NCBI GenBank assembly: GCA_020426505.1
Contig: JAGQPX010000018.1
Coordinates: 1-37,000, forward strand
Direction: 5' to 3'
Source: Planctomycetaceae bacterium
Lineage (GTDB): Bacteria > Planctomycetota > Planctomycetia > Planctomycetales > Planctomycetaceae
DNA: 37,000 nucleotides
Shown here: one piece after another, positions 1 through 9,097 of the stretch
Layout of the letters: every line of letters starts with the position of its first letter
Position numbering within the stretch: the stretch's first letter is position 1
Notes under the pieces: model-generated
What the model saw: only the letters and a program-made list of their open reading frames with translations
What the model was told of the DNA's origin: nothing
Database searches by the model: none
Position numbers and translations under genes: made by a program

Positions 1-1823
1 AGCGTGAAGGTCATGCGGTCGTCGTGAATGTTGTCCGCAGCCGTGCGACCGAACATGGTTGCCTGGACTTGCGTGATTGGATGTCCGCAAAGGAATCGCA
101 GCAGGTCGACGAAGTGACATCCCTCGCCGATGATGCGTCCACCACCTGCAATCGGATCGTGCACCCAGTGATCAGCGGGGATCATGCCTGCGTTGACTGT
201 CATCACAAACGCCTTCGCCTCTTTCGCACCGGCGAGTGACTCCCGCATGCGCTGAACGTGCGGCGCAAAGCGCCGGTTGAAGCCGACCATCAAAGCGTGT
301 GAGCTGTTCTCTGCTGAGGCAAGGACCGAGTCGAGTTGTTCGGTGTTGAGAGCGAGTGGCTTCTCGACGAACACGTGTTTCCCCGCATCGAGTGCCCGGC
401 AGACGAGGTCTGCATGCGAGTCGTGTCGGGTGGCGATCACGATCGCGTCGATGTTGGGATCGTTGAACGGAGCGTCGGTGTCGCTGGTGACTTCGTCGAA
501 CTTGAACTTGCGGTCAGCAATCGTGCCCGTCAGCCCACCGCGCGAGGCGACCATCGCGAGCTGGGCCCCGTGTTGCTGGAACGCGGGGATGAGTGTCTGA
601 GTCGCAAAGCTGCCGGCACCAAGGAAGGCGACACGTGGAGCCGATCCCAAGCGAGTGTCAATTGTCTTCGGTTTGCGGATGACGTTCTCGCGAAGGTCCG
701 TGTCCGGCTTCTGTTCGGGCGTCGGGTACTGGAGCATCACGCCGAGTGATGGATCGTTACTGCTGATCAGGGCGTACGCGTCGGCGGCGTTGTCCAGATC
801 GAAATGATGCGTGATTAATGACTGCGGGTCGAGTTGTCCCGACTGCATCATGTCGAGGACCGCTTCGAAGTTGCGTTGCTCCGTCCAGCGGACGAAGCCG
901 ACCGGGTAGTCCTGTCCCTGTTGTTCATAGGCCGAGTCATAACGGCCCGGACCGTAGGAGCAGGAGACCTGAAAGCTCAGTTCCTTCTCATAGAAGTCTG
1001 CCCGCGAGAGGTTCAGCCCTGCGACACCGACCAGCACGATGCGCCCTCGCTTGCGGCACATGTGGGCGGCCTGTCGGACTGGCTCGTCACTCTGGGTCGC
1101 AGCGGTGATGATGACACCATCGACACCCCGACCGCGGGAGAAGGCCATCGCGGCGGGGATCGGATCGCCCTGCCCGAGATTAAATGGCTCCGCTCCAAAT
1201 TCGGCTGCCTGAGCGAGTCGTTGCTCGTTGAAGTCGAGGCCCAACACGCGACAGCCGTGCGCTCGCAGGAGTTGTACCGTTAGCAGACCAATGAGGCCGA
1301 GACCCGAGACGACGAACGTCTCGCCGAGCGTCGGTTGGGCGAGGCGGATGCCCTGAAGGCCAATCGCTGCGACGACGGTGAACGTGGCTGACTCGTCGGA
1401 GACGTTGTCGGGGATTCGAGCACACAGGTTTTGTGGGACACACACGACTTCTGCGTGATGTCCGTTGGAGAGCACACGATCGCCCACCTCGAAGCCTTCG
1501 ACGCCGCTGCCGATTTCGAGGACCGTGCCGACGTTGCAGTAGCCGAGGGGGATGGGTTGATCGAGCTTGTTACGGACTGCTTCGAGTGTGGGGAAGAGGC
1601 CGTCGGTCTTCACCTTGTCGAGGACCTGCCGCACTTTGTCTGGTTGCTGACGGGCTTTGTCGAGCCAGCCGGCCTTGCCAAACTCGACGAGCATGCGTTC
1701 GGTGCCCGCGGAGATCAGCGTGGTGTGTGTGCGGATGAGCAGCCGTCCGCGCCCCGCCTGGGGACAGGGGACATCGCAGATGAGCGTCTCGCCATCCTTG
1801 ACGGATTGCAGGATTTGGCGCAT
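1..1823 (-). CDS. Bi-domain oxidoreductase (MDR alcohol-dehydrogenase-like + Gfo/Idh/MocA), 3' end outside window
   Basis: I translated this directly from the minus strand: it is open from ATG at 1823 to the window edge (607 full codons). The N-terminal half (about residues 1-370) is a medium-chain dehydrogenase/reductase with the nucleotide-binding stretch VSGLGLIGLL near residue 170. It lacks an obvious structural-zinc cysteine lobe. From about residue 395 a second Rossmann domain starts (FLGAGSFATQ), with EKPLAL near 488 and GFNRRFAPH near 515, typical of Gfo/Idh/MocA sugar dehydrogenases. Proteins with this fusion occur in surface-polysaccharide clusters, where they are thought to oxidise or reduce a sugar or sugar-linked intermediate; the substrate is unknown to me. 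It is divergent from the flippase gene and heads the locus on the opposite strand. The family assignment is firm, the role inferred. Confidence 0.88.
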   Translation of the reverse strand, partial: MRQILQSVKDGETLICDVPCPQAGRGRLLIRTHTTLISAGTERMLVEFGKAGWLDKARQQPDKVRQVLDKVKTDGLFPTLEAVRNKLDQPIPLGYCNVGTVLEIGSGVEGFEVGDRVLSNGHHAEVVCVPQNLCARIPDNVSDESATFTVVAAIGLQGIRLAQPTLGETFVVSGLGLIGLLTVQLLRAHGCRVLGLDFNEQRLAQAAEFGAEPFNLGQGDPIPAAMAFSRGRGVDGVIITAATQSDEPVRQAAHMCRKRGRIVLVGVAGLNLSRADFYEKELSFQVSCSYGPGRYDSAYEQQGQDYPVGFVRWTEQRNFEAVLDMMQSGQLDPQSLITHHFDLDNAADAYALISSNDPSLGVMLQYPTPEQKPDTDLRENVIRKPKTIDTRLGSAPRVAFLGAGSFATQTLIPAFQQHGAQLAMVASRGGLTGTIADRKFKFDEVTSDTDAPFNDPNIDAIVIATRHDSHADLVCRALDAGKHVFVEKPLALNTEQLDSVLASAENSSHALMVGFNRRFAPHVQRMRESLAGAKEAKAFVMTVNAGMIPADHWVHDPIAGGGRIIGEGCHFVDLLRFLCGHPITQVQATMFGRTAADNIHDDRMTFT

Positions 1824-2076
1824 GAGGCAACGTGGGTCAACGGAACAATTCGCGGGAGGCGGAGTATACGACGGCTGCCGGATGCGACAAAGGCCAATCG
1901 GGGCACGGGGTCCAGCACCATTTCGGCGTGTGGGCCTCCAAGAATTCACACGCCACCCCGCCGAAATCGTGTCTGCCCCCGTAGAAAGTCGACCGATCTT
2001 GACAGTTTGGGGAAATTGCCGCACAGTTCGCCCCCCCGCACCGCTGTTGATTGCAGAGTTTTTGGAGCCACCGAGC
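1824..2076. other. Divergent intergenic region, bi-domain oxidoreductase / flippase
   Basis: About 250 bases separate the two divergent starts. The plus strand is open in the flippase frame upstream into the oxidoreductase gene, but that stretch has no membrane character and I regard it as non-coding. It presumably carries promoters for both directions; the only candidate I see is listed separately. Confidence 0.5.
1999..2027 (+). promoter_or_regulatory. Possible sigma70-like promoter for the flippase operon
   Basis: A perfect TTGACA (1999-2004) is followed after 17 bases by CACAGT (2022-2027), which matches the -10 consensus at only three positions. The spacing is right and it would give a leader of about 40 bases to the proposed TTG start. 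Weak evidence. Confidence 0.25.
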
Positions 2077-3402
2077 TTGACCCCAGCTGCCTCGACTGTC
2101 CGGACGAATGCCCTTTCGCCCGATGAGTCTGTAGCTCGTCGGGAACGACGCGGTCTCGTTCGTAGCGGGGCGGTCGTGCTGGGCTTGCGACTGCTGATCT
2201 CCGGCCTGATGTTCGGTCTGCAGATGATCGTGGCACGCGTGTTGGGGCTGAGTGAATTCGGGGTCTATGCGTATGCGATGGCGTGGGTGCAGACGCTGAC
2301 GGTCGTCGGCAAGTTCGGAGTCGACAGTGCATCGCTGCGGTATGTGTCGGCTCACCTAGCACGGGGAGAGACGTCGCTGCTCTCCGGCTTTCTGCAGTGG
2401 AGTGAGCACCTCACTCTGCGACTCTCGCTGTTGCTCGGAGTCGGATTGATCCTCTTGGTGCCATTGCTGGTGTCGTCGGGACAAACGTCACTGCGGATGA
2501 GTCTGTGGCTGGGGGCGTTGTTGTTGATCCCGACGGTGTCACAGGCGCTGCGACAATCGCAATTGCGCGCGGTCGGACAGGTCTGGCAGAGTCTGTTGTT
2601 GATCGCGGTCTGGCCCGCGCTCGCCATGTCGATCGCGTCCATTCTGTTCGTCGCATTGGATGGCAGAGTGCTGGCCCCGATGATCATGGGGACACAACTG
2701 TTTGCAGTAACATTTTGCTGGGGACTGGCGACCTGGTTGCGGTTACGTACGTCCCTGGGAACAGTCACCACAATTCCCGGTGATACTCGCAAGCAGGACT
2801 GGTCGCGAACCTCGCTCACGTTCGTCGGCGTTGCGGTGGCTGTCCATCTCAAGGATCACATGGGCGTCATGTTGGGGGGGACGATGATGGACACCGACTC
2901 CGCTGGTGTGCTGGCGATTACCGAGCGATTCGCGGGCGTGGCATTGTTGGGCGTGGAGTCATTGAACCTGTACACGGCTCCCAAGTTTGCGGCCATGCAT
3001 GCCCGGGGAGAGACCGACAAGTTATGGTCACTGGTCCGAAGCTCTCGCCTGATTGGGTTGGCGTTTGCAGTGCCCGTGTCGCTTGCAGTCTGGTTGATCT
3101 CATTCCCCCTGTTGGGACTGATCGAGACAGGCTTTCAGGCGGGACGCCCGGTGTTAGCCGTGCTGCTGATCGGTGCAATCGTCCGGGCAATCGCGGGTCC
3201 AGTTGCTTATGCACTCTCGATGTCGGGTCGTGAGACGACAACACTCGCCGGCACGCTGATTGGCGTGGGCGTGAACTTTGTGATGAGCCTGTTGCTGATG
3301 CCCTGGCTCGGTCTGATGGGCTTGGCGATCGCCAGTTTGCTGACGAACATCGTCTGGGCTGTCTTTATCCATGTCCAATGGAAGCGACCGGTGGCCGCAT
3401 GA
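2077..3402 (+). CDS. Wzx-type polysaccharide flippase (MOP superfamily)
   Basis: This is a multi-pass membrane protein of about 441 residues with 12 or more hydrophobic segments. The N-terminal pattern (basic RRERRGLVRSG, then a helix with LLISGLMFGLQ and the loop ARVLGLSEFGVYAYA) is characteristic of the polysaccharide_synt/PF13440-like flippases that translocate lipid-linked repeat units across the inner membrane. The start is uncertain because no ATG precedes the first membrane helix closely. I chose TTG at 2077, with GGAG at 2063-2066 as ribosome-binding site, because it gives the usual family length; TTG 2047, TTG 2062 or ATG 1882 are alternatives. The stop overlaps the next start as ATGA (3399-3402), which suggests translational coupling with the first ligase gene. 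Confidence 0.85.
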   Translation: MTPAASTVRTNALSPDESVARRERRGLVRSGAVVLGLRLLISGLMFGLQMIVARVLGLSEFGVYAYAMAWVQTLTVVGKFGVDSASLRYVSAHLARGETSLLSGFLQWSEHLTLRLSLLLGVGLILLVPLLVSSGQTSLRMSLWLGALLLIPTVSQALRQSQLRAVGQVWQSLLLIAVWPALAMSIASILFVALDGRVLAPMIMGTQLFAVTFCWGLATWLRLRTSLGTVTTIPGDTRKQDWSRTSLTFVGVAVAVHLKDHMGVMLGGTMMDTDSAGVLAITERFAGVALLGVESLNLYTAPKFAAMHARGETDKLWSLVRSSRLIGLAFAVPVSLAVWLISFPLLGLIETGFQAGRPVLAVLLIGAIVRAIAGPVAYALSMSGRETTTLAGTLIGVGVNFVMSLLLMPWLGLMGLAIASLLTNIVWAVFIHVQWKRPVAA

Positions 3403-4784
3403 ACGCACCTCGATCGTTCTTGAGGCATGCCGACTTCTGGAGTTGGTTCATCGCAGCCGCTGTGGTCCTGCCTGTGTCGTGGAATGTGGTAACGATTCAC
3501 AACAAGCCGATCGACGTGTTGCCCTCAGATATGCTCTTGCTCGCGCTACCGGTCTGTGTGTGGCGATGGCTTCGACAGAGGGGGCACGACTCTGGTGAGA
3601 AGAACGTTGCGGCGACATGGATGTATTGTTGCCTGATCGCTCTGATCGCCTATTGTGGACTTCTGGCTGTGGCTGAATGGTCGCGGACGGGTGATGCGAT
3701 CGGTTTGCTTTCCGCTGCGAAGTTCATCAAACCATTACTGTTTGTCTTTCTGGGTGGCTGGCTCGCGACGGCAATTGGTCCGAGGATGATGCTGCGGCAG
3801 ATGTCATGGATGCTCGCCGTTGTGGTCCTGCTACTCGCAGTGAGCACGATCCTGCATTCCGACTTTCCGGGAACGGTTTGGGGTTCGCAGTGGATGGGGC
3901 ATCCGGTTTATGGCTTCCCGAATCTGGCGATGACCTTTGTGGCGGCTGCAACTCCCCTGGTGATGGTCATTGCGGACACTTCCTCGAAATCTTGGCAACG
4001 TTGGTTCGGCTGGGCTGCGGCTGCGGCGAGCTTTGTACTCGTGGTCAGCTCGCTCTCACGGTGTGCGAATGTCGTGCTGGTGCTGAGCCTGTTCGTCTAT
4101 CTGCTGATGACCGGCAGACGCTGGCGGCTGATGAGCTTTGCCTGCGTGGCCGTTCTGTATGTCGGCACGGGTTACAGTCTCATCGTGCTGAATTCCGATG
4201 CGGTCGCCGAGCAACAGCCGCTGCTGCAGGAGCGGGCCGCCCATCGTTTCGTGGAGCCGGTCAATCGCAACTCGGGAGCGCTCGCCGGTCGCAGCACGAT
4301 CTGGGCCGAAGCGTGGTCGCTGATCCGTACTCATCCGTGGGTAGGATATGCGTTTCGCCCCTACTCGTATCACTCCGAATTCGTCACGCCTCACCAACAG
4401 TATCTGGAGACACTCTACAAAGCCGGAGCCATTGGCTTTGCGATGTATGCAGCCATGCTGCTGATTGCGTTGGGGTGGCTCATTTATCTGTGGCGAGACT
4501 GGAATGCTCATGCGACACGGACTTCAAACGAGGGGCATCTGCTGGCCGCTGTGCTTGCACTGTTGTGTGGCGTGCTGATCGGGAATCTCTCGCAGGCGAA
4601 CCTGACCTATTCGCTGACCGGAAACTGCCTGTTCCTGCTGATCGGATTGATGGTCCATCCCCGCTCGGAAGCAGCAATCTCGGCGCGACGGTATGTTTCT
4701 GGATCGACGGCGTGGCGACCATGGCTCCCCTCTCCCCTTGAGGGAGAGGGTGATCGACGTCCCGTCGACTGCAACATGTCTTGA
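3399..4784 (+). CDS. O-antigen ligase/polymerase family membrane protein, paralogue 1
   Basis: A predicted polytopic inner-membrane protein (461 aa) of the O-antigen ligase/Wzy type. About ten hydrophobic segments flank a periplasmic loop with the family-like stretch GRSTIWAEAWSLI and the sequence TPHQQYLETLYKAGAIGF, near the expected ligase motif. It probably polymerises repeat units or transfers the glycan to an acceptor. ATG 3399 overlaps the flippase stop (ATGA); an in-frame ATG at 3378 is possible but less likely. The gene is closely similar along its whole length to the next one (4926-6239). Oddity: the last 20 or so residues are read through a C/G-rich palindrome (4728-4750) that looks like an intergenic repeat, so this tail is probably not ancestral. 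Confidence 0.85.
   Translation: MNAPRSFLRHADFWSWFIAAAVVLPVSWNVVTIHNKPIDVLPSDMLLLALPVCVWRWLRQRGHDSGEKNVAATWMYCCLIALIAYCGLLAVAEWSRTGDAIGLLSAAKFIKPLLFVFLGGWLATAIGPRMMLRQMSWMLAVVVLLLAVSTILHSDFPGTVWGSQWMGHPVYGFPNLAMTFVAAATPLVMVIADTSSKSWQRWFGWAAAAASFVLVVSSLSRCANVVLVLSLFVYLLMTGRRWRLMSFACVAVLYVGTGYSLIVLNSDAVAEQQPLLQERAAHRFVEPVNRNSGALAGRSTIWAEAWSLIRTHPWVGYAFRPYSYHSEFVTPHQQYLETLYKAGAIGFAMYAAMLLIALGWLIYLWRDWNAHATRTSNEGHLLAAVLALLCGVLIGNLSQANLTYSLTGNCLFLLIGLMVHPRSEAAISARRYVSGSTAWRPWLPSPLEGEGDRRPVDCNMS
4728..4750. repeat. CCCTCTCCC / GGGAGAGGG palindrome inside the 3' end of a gene
   Basis: CCCTCTCCCCT is followed by TG and then AGGGAGAGGG, an imperfect hairpin of about 10 base pairs. It is in frame in the final codons of the first ligase gene (encoding LPSPLEGEG) and has no counterpart in the tandem paralogue. 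Related arms flank the MITE-like element near 30160 and 30293. Confidence 0.6.
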
Positions 4785-4925
4785 CCCATTTCGCCATTTT
4801 CTCGACAGTTCACCCCGCTGAGAGTCTCAGTTGGGGGGAGACGGAGGCCGAGATCCCCTCATACGACGTCGCTGACACACGATGTGTCAGGCTCGCGGTC
4901 ATGGAATGAGGAATCCCGCGTTGTC

Positions 4926-6239
4926 ATGAACTGGCTGTTTTCCTGGATCATTGCCCTGCTGGTCACGCTGCCTGCCTCGTTTCGTGTGGCCGAGTTCTCG
5001 GGCAAGCCGGTTGATATCGTCGGCTCCGACCTGTTGTTCCTGTTGCTGATCTTTATCCCCCGTCGGGGCGATCTGGTGATTCCGAGCGGGATCGTGTTGC
5101 GTCGCTTCTCGATTGTGCGAGTGACGGCTGCGGTCGCGTTGATCTATTGTCTGTCCATCGCGGGAATCGCGTATGCGCAATCCAGCGAACTGGGACGGAT
5201 CGTGTCGGCAGTGAAGTTCGCCAAGCCTCTTGCGTTCGTCGGGCTCGGTGCCTACATCGCCTCGGTCATGTCACCCCTGCCGACGTTGCGTCGCATTGTG
5301 ATCGCGTTCGCGGGCATGTCGGTCGCGACGTTTGCGACTGCTGTGATGACGCCCGGCTTCCCGCAAGTCGCTTGGGGGAAGTATCTGTTTGGGTTCCCTC
5401 TGTATGGTTACCCCAATAGTGCGATGACGCTGTTCGCGCTCATGGTTCCTCTTCTGATGGCTGCCGCTGACATCCGCGTGACGAAGATCGGCAAGTGGGT
5501 CCTCCGAGGGATCGCCATGCTTACCGGCATGATGGTCGTGCTCTCGCTGTCACGTTCGTCGACAGCTGTCATGGTGATCGGCGTGTTGATCTATTTGTTC
5601 CTGACGGGGCGAGTTTATCTGCCATTGTTCGCTGCGACGATGGGCATTTTCCTGCTCGCGTCGATGTCCAGCATGTTGGACTCCGTGCTGGGGAATCATG
5701 ACGTGATGATGTGGGTCGAGCGTCTGACGCGGCGAACGTCACAAACGGTTGGCGGCGGCGATCACCTGTCCGGACGTGGAGAGATCTGGGCAGTAACCAT
5801 CGACCTCTGGTCCGCCCGGCCGATGCTCGGATATCAGTTCGAGTCGTTCTCAAACTTCGCTGAGTTCGACACGCCGCACCAACAGTATCTGGAGGTTCTG
5901 TTCAAGTCGGGAGCGATCGGCTTGACACTCTACATGGGAGTGCTGCTGTTTGCCTGGTCCGGACTGGGGCACATCACCCGCTTCACGACTCCTCGCACTG
6001 AGGCATGGTATCTGTTCAACGGGCTGATTGCAGGGTTCACAGCAACGATGGTCGGGAACCTGTCGCAGCCGAACCTCACTTATTCGGTCACAGGGAACTT
6101 CCTGTTTTTCGCGGTGGGACTCACGCTGACCAAACAGATGGCAGCGGCACTGGTTCCTCCCTCCCAACCGGAAATCCCCTACGAGGTCGCGAGGCGATCC
6201 CCGTTCTCCCCTGCAATCCCCAACATGCGGGCCACCTGA
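4926..6239 (+). CDS. O-antigen ligase/polymerase family membrane protein, paralogue 2
   Basis: A second ligase/polymerase (437 aa) and a tandem paralogue of the preceding gene. Shared landmarks include GFPLYGYPNSAMT versus GHPVYGFPNLAMT, GRGEIWAVTIDLW, TPHQQYLEVLFKSGAIGL and the C-terminal GNLSQPNLTYSVTGN. The ATG at 4926 matches the N-terminus of the paralogue (both begin with MN before the first helix); AGGA lies at 4909-4912. An in-frame ATG at 4884 is less likely. It is separated from paralogue 1 by 141 bases. Having two copies suggests either different linkage specificities or a division between polymerisation and ligation; the sequence cannot tell which. Confidence 0.85.
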   Translation: MNWLFSWIIALLVTLPASFRVAEFSGKPVDIVGSDLLFLLLIFIPRRGDLVIPSGIVLRRFSIVRVTAAVALIYCLSIAGIAYAQSSELGRIVSAVKFAKPLAFVGLGAYIASVMSPLPTLRRIVIAFAGMSVATFATAVMTPGFPQVAWGKYLFGFPLYGYPNSAMTLFALMVPLLMAAADIRVTKIGKWVLRGIAMLTGMMVVLSLSRSSTAVMVIGVLIYLFLTGRVYLPLFAATMGIFLLASMSSMLDSVLGNHDVMMWVERLTRRTSQTVGGGDHLSGRGEIWAVTIDLWSARPMLGYQFESFSNFAEFDTPHQQYLEVLFKSGAIGLTLYMGVLLFAWSGLGHITRFTTPRTEAWYLFNGLIAGFTATMVGNLSQPNLTYSVTGNFLFFAVGLTLTKQMAAALVPPSQPEIPYEVARRSPFSPAIPNMRAT

Positions 6240-6300
6240 CCGGACGATACATGATCCATTCAACCTGATTCAATCAACGAACAACTTTGAGTCGCTCACC

Positions 6301-7470
6301 ATGTCGCACACAACATCATTAGGCCATCAGCCTCCGATCACTCTCATCGCCAATCCGTACAGCGTGCATGTGCTGCGTTGGCTGCAACTGTATGAGAAGG
6401 CGGGTATCACGGTCCGCGTCGAGTCGCCTGAACGCAAGCAGGAGGGAGCGCCGAAGGGCGTGACGATTGAGCATCTGGCTCCCGGTTGGATTCCCGGTCC
6501 GTCGTTCCTGCGATATCGCCGCGCCGGGAAAGCCGCGCGACAGCGATCACGTCAGCCGGGTGAGATCCTGCACGCACACTGCACATCCGGAAGTGGTTAC
6601 ACCGCCCTCCTCAGTCGTCATCCGTACATCGTCACGACGTACGGCAGCGAAGTGTTCGGCGCTCGTGAGCGAGGCCGGTTGTACTATTGGATGATCAAGC
6701 GGGTGTTACGGGGAGCGTCTCTTGTCACCGCGACGACACCCAAGATGGCATCGACGCTCATCGAAGAGTTCGGCGTGCCGGAGGACCGCATCCGCATGTT
6801 CAGCCTCGGGTACGACTCGTCCGTCTTCACGATGGTGGACGACAAAGAGCGTCGTCAGTTGCGGCGAGAGCGAGACCTGCCGTCGACCGAACGTGTCTGG
6901 GTGATCAACCGCCGCTCGCTGTCGCTGTATCGCACCATCGAAGTCGTCTCTGGTTTCCTGCAATTCTGTCAGGACCACGCGGACGGGCATCTCGTCGTGC
7001 TCTGCGGCGATGACGACCCGGCCTACAGCAAAAAGTTGCGAGATGTCATCGCGGCCTCACATCACAAGTCACGAGTGCACATGGTCGGGGAGTTTCTGCC
7101 GGCTGAGGACGTTGCCCAATGGCTCCGCACGGCTGACTTTGCGATCTCCGTCCCCAAGACAGATCAACTCTCGACATCGATCCTCGAAGCGATGGCCTGC
7201 GGATCGATCCCTGTTCTCTCAGACTTGGAAGCCTACCAGCAGCTGCATGACTGCGAAGCGATCCACATCGTCAGCGACTACTCCGTCGAAGGCTTCACCC
7301 GCATGTTCGAGGAGACTTGGTCGACCTCCACGAAAGAGCTGCAACGTCAACGCTCTCAGTGTGCGGAGTTCGTGACGGGACGATTCTCAGAGTCATCCGT
7401 CCTCGATCACATCTGCGATCTGTATGAGTTGAATGCGAGTGAAGTGTCGGAAACCCGCGAAGCCGCCTGA
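6301..7470 (+). CDS. Glycosyltransferase family 4 (GT-B fold)
   Basis: A soluble or peripheral glycosyltransferase of 389 aa. The N-terminal domain begins with a beta strand and a position-sensing loop (ITLIANPYSVHVLRWLQ) and includes HAHCTSGSGYTALL and TTYGSEVFG. The C-terminal donor-binding domain has SVPKTDQLSTSILEAMACGS near residues 284-303, matching the GT4 pattern E-x-MA-x-G-x-P-V. It most likely transfers a sugar from a nucleotide donor to the lipid-linked repeat unit on the cytoplasmic face. It lies 61 bases after the second ligase gene. The start codon is clear (ATG 6301), with only a weak Shine-Dalgarno. The sugar specificity cannot be read from sequence. Confidence 0.88.
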   Translation: MSHTTSLGHQPPITLIANPYSVHVLRWLQLYEKAGITVRVESPERKQEGAPKGVTIEHLAPGWIPGPSFLRYRRAGKAARQRSRQPGEILHAHCTSGSGYTALLSRHPYIVTTYGSEVFGARERGRLYYWMIKRVLRGASLVTATTPKMASTLIEEFGVPEDRIRMFSLGYDSSVFTMVDDKERRQLRRERDLPSTERVWVINRRSLSLYRTIEVVSGFLQFCQDHADGHLVVLCGDDDPAYSKKLRDVIAASHHKSRVHMVGEFLPAEDVAQWLRTADFAISVPKTDQLSTSILEAMACGSIPVLSDLEAYQQLHDCEAIHIVSDYSVEGFTRMFEETWSTSTKELQRQRSQCAEFVTGRFSESSVLDHICDLYELNASEVSETREAA

Positions 7471-7574
7471 CGATCGTTCGTCTGCCTCCGTCCACGAGAT
7501 TCATCCGCGACATCTGGAGGGACAACTGTTTAGAATGGGGCACTTCTGAGAACTTCACTGCTGAGAGGTTGCCC

Positions 7575-8735
7575 ATGCTGAGAGTTGTCATTGCCGGACT
7601 TGCTGTCGTCGTTCTGACGCTGAATCACTTCTGCTTTGCAGATGACTCAGCTGGCATCCTGCATTCCGCCGTGGTGTTTGAGCATGATGCGAAGGAGCAC
7701 TATGACTATCGCATCCCTGCACTCATTGTGGCGAAGGACGGCACGCTGCTCGCGTTTTGCGAACGGCGGGTCGGGCTGCACGATCATGGGCAAAATGACA
7801 TTGTTCTGCGACGCAGTTCAGACGGCGGCGAGACATGGGACGTGTTGCAACTCATCGCGGACGAGGGAGGCGACTCACTGAACGATCCGTGTGTGGTCGT
7901 ACTGGACACCGGTCGCATCCTGTTGAGATACACGCGGTTCCCCAAGGGCGTGCATGCCCGTAAGAGCCGTATCACCGAGATCGCGGAGCCGGGGTATGAC
8001 GGGCCAAAGAATGTCCGCATCTATCTCACGCATTCAGACGACAACGGCGTTACGTGGGCGGAACCTGTTGACGTGACGAGACAGATGCGGCGACCTGATG
8101 CGATCGCGGTCGGCAGTCCGGGGATCGGGCTACAACTCACGCGCGGTCCGCATGCGGGACGAGTGTTGTTGCCGACGTATCAGGTCTATCGTGTCGGCGA
8201 TGAGGACCGCTACAAGCACAACAGTGTCTCGATCAGCGACGACGGCGGCGAGACATGGCGACACTCGGAGGAGATCGCAGAGCCGGAGGAAGGGCATAGT
8301 GGCGATGAATCTCAGATGGTCGAACTGGCGGACGGCAGCGTGTTGCTGACCGCTCGTGACGAACCGGAGGGGGAGTACAGGTTGCTCTCCGTCAGCCAGG
8401 ACGGTGGTGAGACATGGTCAGTGCATCGGTTCGCAAAGGACCTGATGACGCCTCCCTGCATGTCGAGTATCTTGCGTGTCTCGTTTCCAAGCGAAGACAA
8501 GCCGGGCGTGCTGTGGCACGCGCTGCCTCACACGGTAGACGCACGGGAGAACGGCACGATCATGGTCAGCCGGGATGAAGGACGGACGTGGAAGGTCGAC
8601 CGCGTCATCGAACCGGACGGGTTCGCGTACAGCTGTCTGACAATGCTGCCGAGCGGCGACGTCGGATGCCTGTACGAAACGGACGAGTATTCCAAGATCG
8701 TGTTCGTGCGGCTGAGTTCACCGCGGAGTCGCTGA
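7575..8735 (+). CDS. Secreted sialidase-like (BNR/Asp-box) exo-glycosidase
   Basis: A predicted exported six-bladed propeller protein of 386 aa. A signal peptide covers about residues 1-24. An arginine motif YRIP follows at about 45-48 (the FRIP/YRIP arginine of GH33 sialidases). Five Asp-boxes lie near residues 81 (SSDGGETW), 154 (SDDNGVTW), 221 (SDDGGETW), 274 (SQDGGETW) and 332 (SRDEGRTW). ATG 7575 is preceded by GAGAGG at a spacing of 7; an upstream TTG at 7569 is unlikely. Planctomycetes have many such proteins and true sialic-acid activity is unproven. Located between sugar transferase and export genes, it may trim the exported polymer. The stop codon and the last residues (SSPRSR) are encoded by a dispersed 36-bp repeat. 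Confidence 0.85.
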   Translation: MLRVVIAGLAVVVLTLNHFCFADDSAGILHSAVVFEHDAKEHYDYRIPALIVAKDGTLLAFCERRVGLHDHGQNDIVLRRSSDGGETWDVLQLIADEGGDSLNDPCVVVLDTGRILLRYTRFPKGVHARKSRITEIAEPGYDGPKNVRIYLTHSDDNGVTWAEPVDVTRQMRRPDAIAVGSPGIGLQLTRGPHAGRVLLPTYQVYRVGDEDRYKHNSVSISDDGGETWRHSEEIAEPEEGHSGDESQMVELADGSVLLTARDEPEGEYRLLSVSQDGGETWSVHRFAKDLMTPPCMSSILRVSFPSEDKPGVLWHALPHTVDARENGTIMVSRDEGRTWKVDRVIEPDGFAYSCLTMLPSGDVGCLYETDEYSKIVFVRLSSPRSR

Positions 8736-8755
8736 GTTGCGGAGGACGCGCGGGG
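8720..8755 (+). repeat. 36-bp 4 x 9-nt repeat, copy 1
   Basis: Four 9-nt units starting ACCGCGGAG, TCGCTGAGT. It contains the stop codon (8733-8735) of the sialidase-like gene. Other copies lie at 8835, 15236, 23215, 32192 and (degenerate) 35777. Confidence 0.75.
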
Positions 8756-8834
8756 GTTGATGAAGCGACTCTGGCAGAAGCCTCACTCTCCCGCGACGAT
8801 TCGATCCCCAAGGCTGACACGTTTGCTCAGTTGA

Positions 8835-8870
8835 TCTCCGCGCGTCTCCGATTCTCCGCGCCTCCGCAGT
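8835..8870 (-). repeat. 36-bp 4 x 9-nt repeat, copy 2 (inverted)
   Basis: On the minus strand this reads ACTGCGGAG, GCGCGGAGA and two further 9-nt units. With copy 1 it forms an inverted pair within the 362-base gap between the sialidase-like and export genes. I see no gene in the rest of that gap (8736-9097). Confidence 0.7.
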
Positions 8871-9097
8871 GAAACAAGAGATGACCGTTCAGCACGCATT
8901 CGTGCCAGCCCATCTCTCCCATGTCTCCGCAATGGGGCAAGATCACCTTGACACTTCTGCGGATTCTGCCGTAGTCTCCCGCCCCCTATCTCGGGGTAAG
9001 GTGCGTAGGCGGTCCATGACGGGCCGGCTTGAGTGCTGACCCTGTCGACATTTCCCCTTGCCATCAACTCGATCCGGGCTCTCCCGCAAGCTCGCTC

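Noticed and set aside
1657..2076. Long N-terminal extension of the flippase frame, overlapping the oxidoreductase gene on the other strand
   Set aside because: Its sequence is not membrane-like, begins with a TTG inside the opposite gene, and gives a length beyond the family norm.
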